This document shows, piece by piece, positions 11,283-22,224 of a stretch of DNA of 64,000 nucleotides. The DNA comes from Branchiostoma lanceolatum (taxonomy: Eukaryota; Chordata; Leptocardii; Amphioxiformes; Branchiostomatidae), in NCBI RefSeq assembly GCF_035083965.1, contig NC_089724.1, forward strand, positions 5,318,001 to 5,382,000, given 5' to 3'. Every line of letters starts with the position of its first letter. Within the stretch, counting starts at the first letter, position 1. A program made the translations under genes and the position numbers. The notes under the pieces were generated by a model. The model was not told the DNA's origin. It searched no databases and was given only the letters and a program-made list of their open reading frames with translations.

Positions 11283-12799
11283 CTAACGGAAAGCAAGCTC
11301 ATGCAAATCGAGCGCGCACTGCTCATGCTTGTCTATGAAAAGACACAGGGCGCTCCAGGCGAGACCGAAAGAGAAGGGAGCTGTCACAAGACCGCCGACA
11401 AAAGGGACTGCCACGTCAATGGCAGCATCCACTGTGAGAGCTGTTACATAGAGGTGAAGACTAGCCTGAGCTGTCATAAGCTGCCTGAGACTTTGCAGAT
11501 CGATTTCACCTTGGAGGAATTGGATGACTCCGTTGAGAATAGACAGTCTGTCATCCACGAAGCGCTGCAACATCCTCGCGTCCTTGCTTGTCGTGGTAGC
11601 CAGCTTACGCACTGAAGCCTCGTTAAGACCGAATCCTCTTTTGAACAGCAACATCGTCGTCAACATCGTACCTACAATGGGGGACAAAGTAAAAGTTAAT
11701 TCTATCGTATTGTTGAAATGGTAGAATCGTCAAATTTAAATATATAAGCGAGTCTTCGGTTAAAGTTTGTCTTTGGTTCAAGTTTAGTGCCCTGCTAGCC
11801 GTGACAGAAAACCATTCCATACAATTCGATCCTGTAACAATGTCACATACCTGCGTTGACGAATGTTCCTGCATACGGTATGACCCCTCCAGCAGCCACC
11901 CCCAGCGCTACTTTCCAGGCATGGCTCTTGTAGATGTTAGCCTTGGCCTTTACCATGGTTGGCGAGTAGTCTGTGGTGGTCGTCATGAGCAACATCTTCT
12001 GCTGGATGTCCAGCTGCTTTAGAATGGCTTCCTTCAGTGCAGCGGCACCCCAACGGCCGGCCTGGATATGGCGCAATTTGCCGCAGATGACAAAGACATC
12101 GCCGATGTCCACGCGTCCATATCCAATAGTTTCCAGTTTGGTGACGTAGTCCTCACGCTGGAACTGAAGGAGTCGTTCCTCACCCTCCTCCTGCCCCCCT
12201 GCAAAGTATTCCGGGTCGTCATCTTGTTTGTCTTCGACATCCCTATCGAACTTGGAGCGGACGAACAGGACCTTTTTGCCCATTTCTTTGGCCACCTTGG
12301 CGATCCACACGGCGTTGTCGTGGACACGACCACTTGTGAAGACGAGGAAAACATTGCATTCCTTCATCTTGTCGCCAAACATCCTTGCGTATTCTTTCGT
12401 ATTAAAGGTGGTCGGTTGCAGAGATCCGCTCTGTAATTTGAAGAGAGCCCCTGGAAAGTCCACCAGGATGACGTGGTCGTGTTCGGGATGAGGGTACTCG
12501 TTAGGCTCGGTCGTGGTTTCGGTGGTGCCGACGTCTGCTGCCTCCTTTTCGTTAGCCCTTAGCTCTCTGAAGGAGTTGATAAAGGTGGATTTTCCTGCAC
12601 CCGAGACACCTACGATGCCAATGCGGACGTACGCCTGCCCCATCCATGTTTCCTCCTGATCGTACTGCCCAATCTCTTTCTGCAGCATCTTTAGCATTTC
12701 CTCCGGAGGCTGGTCATCACTCACGTCCCTGACGTTGTCTGCAAACCTTCGGAATACCTCCTGCTCATCGGGGCCAAGGTCATCTCTTTTGATCTCCAC
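11283..12799 (-). CDS. Immunity-related GTPase (IRG)-like protein; 5' coding exon not found
   Basis: Two exons are visible on the minus strand: 12799-11851 and 11671-11283, joined in phase 1 through a GTATGT donor and a CATTGTAG acceptor. They encode about 445 residues, the usual IRG size. Numbering from 12799, G1 is GVSGAGKST (64-72), G2 lies in GTTETT (91-96), G3 is DFPG (114-117) and G4 is RSKFD (181-185). A helical C-terminal region follows, including VDAAIDVAVPFVGGL. In vertebrates IRGs are interferon-inducible and act on pathogen vacuoles or mitochondria; the amphioxus role is unknown. The codon at 12797-12799 is GTG, and a pyrimidine-rich acceptor (TTTTTTTTCTTGAACACAG) sits immediately upstream. 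The true ATG is therefore probably in an earlier exon. Residues 1-35 could alternatively be untranslated, with a start at Met35. Confidence 0.85.
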
Positions 12800-12869
12800 A
12801 CTGTGTTCAAGAAAAAAAACTTGAAAATCGTAAACCTCACTACTCTGAAGTGTGGTTAACGTAGCATAC

Positions 12870-12960
12870 TTTCCGAGCAGTGGTTAGGCACCGGCTAGTT
12901 CTTGACGTCTTTTAGGCGTTTTTGACGGGCTTTGACGTTTTCTTTACGTAGCCAAGTGGT
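12870..12960. mobile_element. Fragment of MITE family B
   Basis: Contains CCGAGCAGTGGTTAGGCACC, then GGCTAGTTCTTGACGTCTTT and AGGCGTTTTTGACGGGCTTT. These match the start of the composite palindrome near 23945-24060 (CCAAGCAGAGGTTGGGATCC, then GGCTCGTTTTTGACGTGTTT). It lies directly upstream of the visible IRG-like exon. Confidence 0.55.
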
Positions 12961-13144
12961 TTTTAGATAAACAGGTGTAACTGAATTTACAAATAGCCCT
13001 TTACTTACAAGCACAACAATTTCTGATTCATGAAAATAACACCTGTTAGTTTCAAATCTAGGACAAGAATTCCCCAAGTCCCAACAGATGGTGGTCAAAC
13101 AAAAATTCTGTTATGTGGATAGCTTAAGTGTTAATTGAAATGGT

Positions 13145-13445
13145 GATAATGCAAATCAGAATCTGATTTGCATAATTAAGGGGGCATTTTATAAACCCAC
13201 TTCGTTCAATGGTACGACAGTTAAACAATGCAACATATATTGTATTAACTGAGAAATAAAGGGACATTCATAGCTAAAAGTTATGCAAATGAAGACCTAG
13301 TTTGCATAATTAATGAGAAAATACTGTAATTCCATATTGGTAGATACTGGAATGTCATACTTGTGGCTTTTGCAACTCATGTGACAGTGAACATAGTTGA
13401 ATATAAATTATGCAAATGTGGCCTAATTTGCATAATTTGCGATTC
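13145..13445. promoter_or_regulatory. Three inverted octamer (ATGCAAAT) pairs upstream of the IRG-like gene
   Basis: ATGCAAAT is followed by its inverse at 13149/13166, 13283/13300 (second member GTTTGCAT) and 13410/13426, each pair followed by AATTA or AATTT. The pairs recur every 127-134 bp. The octamer is the classical POU-domain (Oct) site. The regular spacing suggests a diverged tandem repeat or a small element rather than independent sites. The location, 0.35-0.65 kb 5' of the minus-strand GTPase exon, would suit a promoter or first intron. Confidence 0.45.
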
Positions 13446-13849
13446 GAAGTCTCCGAACTCTTGTTTTGTAAGTTTTGGTACCTTTTCTCGTCTTTACAGT
13501 GCTATGAACAAGTTGCTGCAAGTTGTGGTCACGTTGAGTTTTGTCTCCAGTATCGATATAGTGACATTATTGATCGACAAAGCAAACGACAAGCTGTACC
13601 ACTCACCAATTTTCAGTGTTGCTGAAGACTCTTTCCTGTCCAGCTTGAGGTTGACGAGATTGGCTGGTCCCCATATTTTTCAGGTATCACTGCAAAAGAC
13701 AAATAAATGTATTGATCCCATTGCACAGCAGTATTGTTAATGTGGGACAAACATGATTGGACCTTTGGAATTGATTAACTATTACTGTCAATGAAAAGCA
13801 AAGCAAAACTTTATCAAAAGGCCGACCTGTGCACATTGTATACATGCTA

Positions 13850-14015
13850 AAGGGGTATACGTAAGGTCAACTGTCACAATTCCGCCGGGTACCCTGTAAG
13901 ATCACTGTAAGGCATAAAAAAAGGTGTTATCAAGGCCTTCTCAAGAATGCCATGAAGGAACACCTTGATATCTGAAGTGTGCATAACTCGGGGATTACTG
14001 ATGCTGCATTACTAA
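13850..14015 (+). repeat. Dispersed repeat, family A (copy 3)
   Basis: Contains GCCGGGTACCCTGTAAGATC, ATCAAGGCCTTCTCAAGAAT, ATATCTGAAGTGTGCATAAC and ATTACTGATGCTGCATTA. The same order of words appears in the copy at 16150-16270 and, inverted, near 3.5 and 10.4 kb. Confidence 0.55.
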
Positions 14016-14500
14016 GGGGAGGGGCCCTGGCATATGACGTTCCCTAACATAAGACGGATTTGTTCTTACTGAATCTTATCATTACGCGTCAACGCGTCGT
14101 GTTTGCTACTATTGACTACACTGATTGGAAAGGTAAATAAACCAAGTCCATGGACACAACTGTCATTTGCATTCAAAAGATACTTTTACAGTTTTTTTTT
14201 TGTTAGTGGAAAAAATGAATTTTGACAATAATGATGGTAGCTCCAAATCACTGCGGTAGCGGCGGCTAGTGCCGCTGAATATACGACCTATACCAAGCAG
14301 TCACACAACTATCATACACATAAGTAATAAATCTTCACAAAACACTGAAAATACTGGGCTACAGAATCATAGAAAACCGACCATAGAAAAACAAAGCAAA
14401 CATCGCTGCCGCCTGACTGTGTTGCTTTCCCGCGGGGGTGTGGCCGTAAAAGTGGCAGGATGAGCGAACGCGCGGCGAGGTCCAAAGATTTGTTACACTC

Positions 14501-14696
14501 TTAAAGCCCCTGTCACACCTGTGACATTTCTTTGGTTTAGGCAAAGTTTGCGACCGACGAAGTCATTTTTCGGTTCGATAACCAGGCTGCGCAACGGTGG
14601 GCCAAAGTAGAAAACAGCTTCTTCCCCGCACACCTTGGCTAACCAAAAGAATGTTAACGTAACTTGAATATACACACAAGTGCAAACGGGCCCTAA
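14501..14696. mobile_element. Harbinger-like MITE, family C
   Basis: The left end reads TTA then AAGCCCCTGTCACACC. The right end reads ACACAAGTGCAAACGGGCCC then TAA, the inverted counterpart, so the element is flanked by a TTA/TAA trinucleotide. The interior has no coding capacity. A partial copy lies at 20532-20700 and a right end at 22195-22245 (CACAAGCGTGACAGGGCCCT). Three-base TWA targets are typical of PIF/Harbinger elements; the assignment is inference. Confidence 0.55.
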
Positions 14697-15349
14697 CATA
14701 AGATTCGTACCGTCTATGAAAATAACATAGAAAGATGTCAAAGATATTTCCCAATAAGTAGACGGAGTTTTGTTGATCGATGTTGGCGGTGTCGTGTTTT
14801 TTTTCGTTATTTATCTTCTTAGTCGGGCCGCCGCATTCAGTGCATTGAACGCATTTCCTGTATAATGCACTGGGTTGCGCCAGATACAGCCCTCTTCATG
14901 TGAAATGAGACGTGTACACAACCACAATTTTTAGTGTCAAAGGAAAGCTAGAATATCAATTCTTATTCCTGTTTACTTAAATTCTCTTAAAGTATTGTTT
15001 CTCTGCCAAAATATTTAGAGAGACATAGAAAACAATTCAATAATCAAAGAATTGAAACATACCTTTTGCTCCTGGCTTTATGTCGACTTTCCACGTTACA
15101 GGCTGGGCCGAAATGAGATTATTCCTTCTGAGAAGTAGTTGTGCAGTGAGTAGACAAATATGGGGTCGTTCTATTGGCTGGAAATCTTATCAGGCTGATA
15201 AAATTGATCATATGATCCATATGTAAATAATCATATGACTGTCATGCGATACCTTGCAGTTTGGACTTTGTGTACCTTGGTCTTTACTTGGGGGGCATGT
15301 CATAACAATTACGTCAGTCATATTTCTATGCACGGGGCCACCATTTTTA

Positions 15350-15522
15350 CTCACTCACTCACTCACTCACTCACTCACTCACTCACTCACTCACTCACTC
15401 TCTCACTCACTCACTCACTCACTCTCTCACTCACTCACTCACACTCACTCACTCACTCACTCACTTCACTCACTCACTCACTCACTCACTTCACTCACTC
15501 ACTCACTCATTCACTCACTCAT
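15350..15522. repeat. (TCAC)n microsatellite
   Basis: About 170 bp of TCAC repeats with occasional TCTC, TCACAC and TTCAC interruptions. The Ser/Leu/Thr/His open frames across it are artefacts of the repeat. Confidence 0.95.
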
Positions 15523-15559
15523 TGTCGAAAGGGGGAGGGAGCGTTAATAATGTTCTTGC

Positions 15560-16140
15560 TGTAGAAGCTTTTAACAAATACAACGCCATGGGATATATTC
15601 TCATTCAGTTCTATGTGAAGCCAGATAAGACAAATTGTATTACTTATGATTAGAAAAGTTGACACAATCTTGACTAGAAATTGTATTTTTCGCACTTGAA
15701 AATATTTGAGGTTTCATAGTCGTACTGGATAGAAATAATGACTGTTTGAAGCGTGGATTTCATATTGATGTTACATGTATACTTTTCTGGAATCTTTGGG
15801 CGCAGGGATTTCTAAGCCGCTGTTTAGAAGAGTAACTGAAAAGATTCAAATTGAGGATGAGAAACCAAGAAGAAAGGAGGGGAATAGGAAAGACAGTCCA
15901 GTGACAAAAGGAAGCTAGATAGGACTATTGAGATGAAATAGCTTGTATAGAGTACAGGCGTAAATGGAAAAGTGGTCTCACGCTTCAGCTGTTTGCTGAA
16001 TTACTTGAACTCAAGTAAGGAATAGACATCACAGGATCAAGGAGCAGACAGGATTCACAATCTCAACAAATTGAAATGGACGTAAAATATAAGACACTGC
16101 TGGTACCACAACTTGTCCCGAAAAATCCTAATGCAGGTGA
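15560..16140. other. Intergenic DNA, no gene seen
   Basis: Lies between the microsatellite and the family A repeat. No open frame of note, no RNA gene and no repeated words were recognised. Confidence 0.4.
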
Positions 16141-16144
16141 GGAG

Positions 16145-16272
16145 CCACTAACGTCAACTCTTATGATCCCGCCGGGGATCCTAGGACAGTCACATCAATC
16201 GAGGCCTTGTTGAGACTGAACATCTGGATATCCGAAGTGTCTGATGCTGCATTGGTAGATCACTAAATAAAC
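16145..16272 (+). repeat. Dispersed repeat, family A (copy 4)
   Basis: Contains CCGCCGGGGATCCTAGGACA, CAATCGAGGCCTTGTTGAGA, ATATCCGAAGTGTCTGATGC and TGCATTGGTAGATC, in the same order as the copy at 13850-14015. Confidence 0.55.
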
Positions 16273-16935
16273 CGTTTTTAAACTAGTAAAGAATGTTTTG
16301 TACTTGTTAATAGAATTAAGAATGGATCTTGAAGATTGTCTTCTTAAAATGTGTGTCTCTCAAAATGTCATTGGAAAAAAGTGGCCTTGTGGTTTGTTTT
16401 GTTGTTTGTGTTGTTTGAAACTGAATTTGAATCCCTAACAGGTCTCGATGTTGTGTCCTTGGGACAGCTTGTACTCTTCAGCACAAACTTGGTGTGTTAC
16501 CCAATGAGGTGGTCTACCAGGTATACAATACAATACAAACAATCTCTCCATATTCTATTCTCAAGAATGACTCTAAATCTTGACATCTTGAACGACGGTA
16601 GGTTCCACAGTATACACCTAACGCGTTAACGCCGGTTTCTGGAACTATCAATCATGCGTACTTCATACGTGTTATAATCATTCACTTTGCAACATGGCAG
16701 GTAATTAAAGCTTTCCTACTGGGGAGAGAACAGTAGTTGAGTTTCACGATGAAGCAAACAAACAAACATTCCTTCGATAGTCATGGATGTGTCGAAAAAA
16801 TGTAAGCTGTTTTGTGACAGACTGAAAAGCTGTTGCAGGTGCTTGTTGATCGTCCATTCTGTCATGGCAAGGAACCTCTCAAAAATTATACACAAAAAAA
16901 AAATCATCATGTACGCAACTGCAGGCTAACCCTCC

Positions 16936-17790
16936 TCACTTTACTTTAAAAAGAAAGACAACTCCGTCGTAGGCTTCGCAGTAGTCCTGGGTGACGTCAC
17001 GTGAGATGGGCTCCCACAATCCCCTGCGCTGAAGGTCTGCCATGAGCGGCTCCAGCTTTTGATACTCCTCCACTGTCTCCAGGAAGAACTTCCGGATCCC
17101 GACACACACGAAACCACCTGGACAGATGGTTCATTAGAAATACTGCCTGCGATAACTTAATTATCCGTAGAGCATGGATTGATGAGCTCCACAGCCATGG
17201 TCTTAATCGCTTCTGTCAGAGATAGATTCCACAATTGTGTCAAAGCATTTTAGACTTAAAACGCAAAGTTTGCCACTGTAAAAGTTAGAACTCATCATTT
17301 TCAGTAACATAATCCTTAGCGAGTTACTAACCACAATTTCCATGGGCACAGAAATTCCACGGCCGTGAAATTTATCAATCCATGAAAAAAACCTTAAAGG
17401 GCCATTCTGAGGGATAAGATGGACTAAATCTGTTTTTACACTTGTACTGTATTTGTAAACTGACGTAGACAACAACATTTTTTGAGCGTTACTAAATAGA
17501 AATAAAGTAAAATCTACCACATTGCAGAAGTGTACTATAGACTGAAGTACATGTACCCTTCTGTAGAAGCCATCACTTCATCAAGTTCTTTTTACACAAA
17601 CGGCTGATCGCCCTTACCTGGTTTGACAACTCTAACCAGTTCCTCCAGACAGTCACACTTCACGTGACCTTCACAGAACGCACCGCAGCAGGAAGTGGCA
17701 TCGTACGTATCTGTAAATACACAAAAGGTATAATCTTTTTTCTCAATATGAATACACTCAGCCTTTAAATGTAGACACATATTTAAAACA

Positions 17791-17874
<84 letters not shown>

Positions 17875-19769
17875 TAAGTAAAAAACAATACTTCACTCAA
17901 TCTATTCAATTGAGGCAAAAGTGCACATGGACAGGAGAAATGGTTTTATTTTAGACTCTAAACTACAAATCAAGGGGAGAGCGACAGGGACGGACTCAAT
18001 TTGAGTCTGTGACTGAGTGTGAGGCCTGAGCCCCATACGGCGCCATTGAAAATTTTCGAAGAAAGCACCATGCACTGTTCTTCTGCCATCCTCTGTCATC
18101 AGTACACTACAGCTCTGTAGATACCTTACTGACGAAACAGAAAAAAATAGATAAGTGTCTCACCATCCTCGATGTTTAACCTGTTTGTTCCCAGGAAGTC
18201 CAGGATGAAGTTCTTGTACACCTGTTTGGTCTTGGCGATGTCCAACATTTCCTGACAGGCGTCAAGGGCGTCCACATTACTGAAGCCCATCTTCTGGAGC
18301 TGAGCAAGACATGCAAAAAAAACAAGGCAATTAGAGATGACAGACTTAACCCCCTCGGACAGTATTACAAGCCTCTCCTTGCAGAACATGCAAAACTGCA
18401 GTGTGCCCTCTTGACATGACATACATAACTGCAGGGCACAGAGACGCAGACAGACACACAGGCGCTAGGCAGACAAGCCAAAAAACATGTAACAAATTTT
18501 ACAGAATGTCAATGTCTGGAGCAAACATCCCTTAATAATTAGTTATGCTGTCAGATAAAGAATACAGAAATGACATATTGAAGATTCTTTGAAAAATTAC
18601 AACAGACCGGCTTCTTATGAATCAGGGCTGGCTTTATCACCAAAATACCATTTATGATACTTTGGAAGGACAGCAATATTGTCTTTTATCAGTATGTTGG
18701 ATATGTTAGAAAGTGCCAACAGCGTTAGTGCAACTCGTCAGAAGTCTATACAAAATTGCTATTTCTTTTAACCATGCGATGCAGCTCATGTGAGATTTAT
18801 CATTTTGGAATGAAACAGACAAGTTCAGTGTATGACCTCCTCTCCAACAAACCCTGTCCCCGCCGCTACATCCAGAACGCGAGCGTCACTTCTGTTCCCC
18901 AGAGCCTTCACTAACGTCTCGGCTACCTGGCGGGGTCCCTTGTACTGGGACGTCTTCATGTCCTAAACGTTAACATATGAGTGAAAGTTTAAAAAAAAAA
19001 GTTAAAGCTCTTCCCACACTATACGATGTATCAGGCGTATCGTTAGTTCAGACCCTTCGGTAGTGTCGAGTGGCACACTAGTAGGGCAGCAAGTTTCCTT
19101 GCTGTTTTAGTAGCAGGGTGTATTTCTACAGGGAGGGTGGTTGCTATCCCTTTCTCGACCACGGGACCCCCATTTTACGTCCCTTTTGAAAGACGGGCGC
19201 AGCCCCAACCGAGATGTCCTGACCTAGGATTGAACCGGGGTCTCCCAGTTACCAACACATTGGAACCTTAACTTTGAGGCTGCTACCTGTTGAGCTAAAG
19301 GGAGTCACCCCTATACGGTGTATAGGGCGGCGCCATCTCCATTTCCTTGTGCCACACAGCTGTACAATCACGAATAGTACTACAGAAGGGGGCTAGTCCG
19401 CTGGTAGCACAGGTAGGAACTTCCACGTACCGAGTGCTTATTGCAAAGCAATTGCAAGGAAGCAGGAGGTACTATTTCTTAAGTCTTTGTCATCGTCGAA
19501 TGACTTTGTCATCGAAAAAAAAAAAACTCATAACATACAATTTGCATATTTGGCCTATTTATATATCATAATTTGACATATTTGGCCAATTTGCATATCT
19601 AGGTTGGGAACAGTCAGATTAAAGATGTTATTCCACATCATACGGTCCTACATACCTGCTCGTACAGGGGTGCCCATGTACGGTACAGCTCCTGAGACTG
19701 CTCCCTCGGGATGCCAGGGGTTAAAACATGCCACAGTCTGTGATGAACGTCCTCAGGTGTGTCCGCCAT
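16936..19769 (-). CDS. METTL27-like: METTL27 (WBSCR27)-like methyltransferase (five exons)
   Basis: Minus-strand coding exons are 19769-19656, 18962-18837, 18299-18164, 17710-17618 and 17117-16936, with phases 0, 0, 1, 1. They give 216 residues; the human protein has about 245. The family signature near the N terminus, YRTWAPLYEQD, matches the YDRWAPDYDQD region of METTL27. AdoMet motif I is VLDVAAGTGFVG (67-78), followed by the acidic strand VDALDACQEML (D93). The late motif GAFCEGHVKCDCLEELVRVV runs into KPGGFVCVGIR, as in class I methyltransferases. The vertebrate substrate is not established, so the role is stated only as an AdoMet-dependent methyltransferase. The start ATG lies in GACCATGGCGG, a good Kozak and YY1-like context. 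Exon 2 ends at an atypical donor (GAG|GTCATA), but the protein alignment across it is continuous. Confidence 0.88.
17791..17874. repeat. (CA)n microsatellite in METTL27 intron 3
   Basis: An uninterrupted AC/CA run of about 84 bp between exons 3 and 4 of the METTL27-like gene. The Cys-Val open frame on the minus strand is an artefact of it. Confidence 0.97.
19045..19310 (-). mobile_element. tRNA-derived SINE, copy 3, minus strand (METTL27 intron 1)
   Basis: Reverse complement of the SINE at 9099-9410. Read on the plus strand it has GCAGCAAGTTTCCTTGCTGT, then ACGTCCCTTTTGAAAGACGG, the inverted B box GGATTGAACC, and the inverted A-box head GCTACCTGTTGAGCTAAAGG. It lies between exons 1 and 2 of the METTL27-like gene, in the same orientation as that gene. 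Confidence 0.85.
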
Positions 19770-19799
19770 GGTCACAGTTACAGTAGTAGCTCCTCAACT

Positions 19800-20530
19800 G
19801 TGTGGGAGGGACGTATGGTATCATGAAATACTAGTACTGTTCAAGGCACTGAGATCACAGATTTGTCACAGAGTAATGTCAACTGTCGTGTCATCATCAT
19901 TTAACCGGGTACCCTAAGACCGTCACACTTTACTAAAACGGTGCACTTTTAAAGGTGCCCTAAGCGATAAAACTGGAAATATTTTGGATAAAGCAATCTA
20001 TATGAAATGGACATTTACCTCCCCATATTAGCACATTTTCATTATTATTTCATACTTTGGACATTTAAAAAGAGCACAGAAACAAGCCGCAAAAGGAGTA
20101 TTTTATTTATTGGTACCACCCAATAATCAGTCCACAATCCAACCATAACCGTTTTCTGTCGACAATTTTCAGTAACTTGCGGCCTATGGATAGAAATCAC
20201 TACAAAAATGACTTTCAACGCCCTAATATTGCTTAGGTTGCCTTTAAGCTTCTCCCTGCTGCCTAACTCTGTAACCAATAGGGAACTGGGTACCAAACGG
20301 CTACTTCATTATGCTAAAGATCTACTTGGCGACACGCCTATGTTTCACCACCTGAAATGAGAGAAGAGTAGGAGTCACCCGGTGTGCTTGGCTGAAAACG
20401 TGAGCAGTGGCCAGACTGCCATGTACTAACGTTAGGTCACGACAAAGCGTCACGGAAAACGTCGTCCTCAGTCTCAGGTCGCTCGTACCCCTAGGCTGGA
20501 TTTCTACTTGCAGATTCGCGAAGCGGGGGT
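19800..20530. other. Upstream flank of METTL27-like gene
   Basis: Holds the presumed METTL27 promoter near 19770-19850 and a partial family A repeat at 19880-19950 (AACCGGGTACCCTAAGACCG). No other feature was recognised. Confidence 0.35.
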
Positions 20531-20531
20531 C

Positions 20532-20700
20532 TAAAGCCCCTGTCGCATTTGTGCGTATATACAAGTCCGCATTAGTTGCGTATTAACATGTTTTTGGTTT
20601 AGGTGTTTGCCGAAGAAGTAATGTCTTTTGTTTGATAACTAGACTGCTTAACGGTGGGTCAAAGTAGAGAACAATTTTCTCCCCGCAAAATTTACTTGAA
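20532..20700. mobile_element. Harbinger-like MITE, family C (partial)
   Basis: Starts CTAAAGCCCCTGTCGCATTT. It shares GACTGCTTAACGGTGGGTCA and AAGTAGAGAACAATTTTCTC with the element at 14501-14696 (GCTGCGCAACGGTGGGCCAA, AAGTAGAAAACAGCTTCTTC). The right end is not recognisable, so this copy is truncated. Confidence 0.5.
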
Positions 20701-21690
20701 TAAAAACAAGAGCTTTTAAAAAAAGCTGGCGTTTCGGCTACGTTTATAAGTGTGAATTGTCTTTTCCCTTTACTTGAAGTAAAATCTGCCAGAGGAAGTC
20801 ACTCAAGGGCTGTTCAGTCTATAAGAAAAATTGTCATTTTGGGAAATGAGTACTGTTTTAATAGAGAAAGGCAGATTGGGGAAAGCAATTTTGAAGTTAC
20901 GTCACTTAACTTAAGTGCTTTTGAAAAAGCTGGTCTTGGCCTACAACTTGTACTTATTTGTAAAATGTATAATAAATAAACAAACAAACAAACAAATAAT
21001 AGGCTCATTATAAAAGCTATCAATGTAATTATGTACATGGCACGCAATAAAACATAAAATTTGAAAAAGCACCATTGAATCATCAGCACTATGGTAATTA
21101 AGTGAAATAGAAGTTCATAACAGCTAAGGTTCTATCTAAAATGACTACCAAATGTCAAACAAATCAACAGCTACCTCATCCGTATTATTCTGGTTTCCGC
21201 ATTTACAACATTTCTTCCTTATTTTCCTGGGTAATTTTGCTAAAATTCATGAAAATTCCCATAATTTTGTGCCGAGGGGCGCCACTTTCCACGTCCGTGT
21301 TGTCTGAATGAAGTCGATACTGAACAATGGAGCATTTGCTACTGTAACAAAGAATCGCTGTTTTGCAAACAACATCAAGAGCCTCTGTTTACATCGGGAA
21401 TAGAAGTTTAGTGGCGAGTGTTTTGCAAGAATCATCTTACCGCGCATAGGAGCCGCTGCACGGTATTTTCCATTACAATGAACAGAAAAATTCGAATGCC
21501 GGGTTTGGAATCTATGAAGTACTGTTCATAAGACAAAGGCCTTGTATATATTAAATGAATATTTCAAAATAACAAATATAAAATATTTCTTTATTTATTA
21601 ATGAAAAAAATGATATTCATAAATATGATATTGATAGATTAATATAATATCAATATATATTTTTGATATTCAATATCTAAAAAGAAAAAA
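20700..21690. other. Repeat-poor AT-rich interval
   Basis: Contains an (AAAC)n run at 20975-20997 following an AATAAAT word, which looks like the tail of a retroposed element, and a very AT-rich block at 21540-21680. No gene was recognised. Confidence 0.35.
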
Positions 21691-21694
21691 AAAT

Positions 21695-21772
21695 CCATGC
21701 ACGGACACGAACTCGGATATCCTGGGTCCGAAGTGCTTCGCGTTGCCAGATCGGCCAAGCTGCGGTACGTAA
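21695..21772 (-). other. tRNA-like Pol III unit (decayed tRNA or SINE head)
   Basis: On the minus strand, GCAGCTTGGCCGATCTGGCA resembles an A-box/D-arm. CACTTCGGACCC follows at the anticodon position, CCGAGTTCGTGTCC resembles a B box, and a run of nine T lies just downstream (terminator-like). The T stem and the acceptor stem do not pair well, so I do not call a functional tRNA. Confidence 0.35.
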
Positions 21773-22224
21773 CTAGGCACTCTGGACGTAATGCTATAAC
21801 CTCACTATATGGTATCATTTATGCCGATTTTTGGTCGTTTTCTTGACGAAATCATTTTTTTTCTTCTGCAATCTTGTGGAATAGATGTAATATGGTCATT
21901 TTTCAGGATATCAAAGTCCGAAACCACAATGCAATGATATTTCCGAACAGTTGTAGCAGTTACATGCGGTCGCCGTCCTGTGTCACATGCAAATCTAGCC
22001 TGCCTGCCTTTTCGTGCTCTCTTGCCATATAAGGCAACGGCTATACAAGGATTTGAGAACGTATTGCCATATAAGGTCTTATTGTGTGCGACACAGTGTT
22101 GAACCAAGCTTCCCTGGTTCCTTCCTTGAAGGTAAAAGCCAGGACAATGCGTTCCGGCGCGCATGCGCCGAAACGCAAAAAAATGTTGCGGAGCTCATGC
22201 GCACTTGAATATACGCACAAGCGT

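Noticed and set aside
15235-15564. Ser/Leu/Thr/His-rich open frames of about 100 codons
   Set aside because: They are translations of the (TCAC)n repeat.
17592-17870. Minus-strand Cys-Val open frame
   Set aside because: It combines METTL27 exon 4 read-through with the intronic (CA)n run; its first codon is GTG inside the repeat.
21695-21772. Functional tRNA gene
   Set aside because: The A and B boxes are visible, but the acceptor, anticodon and T stems do not pair adequately.
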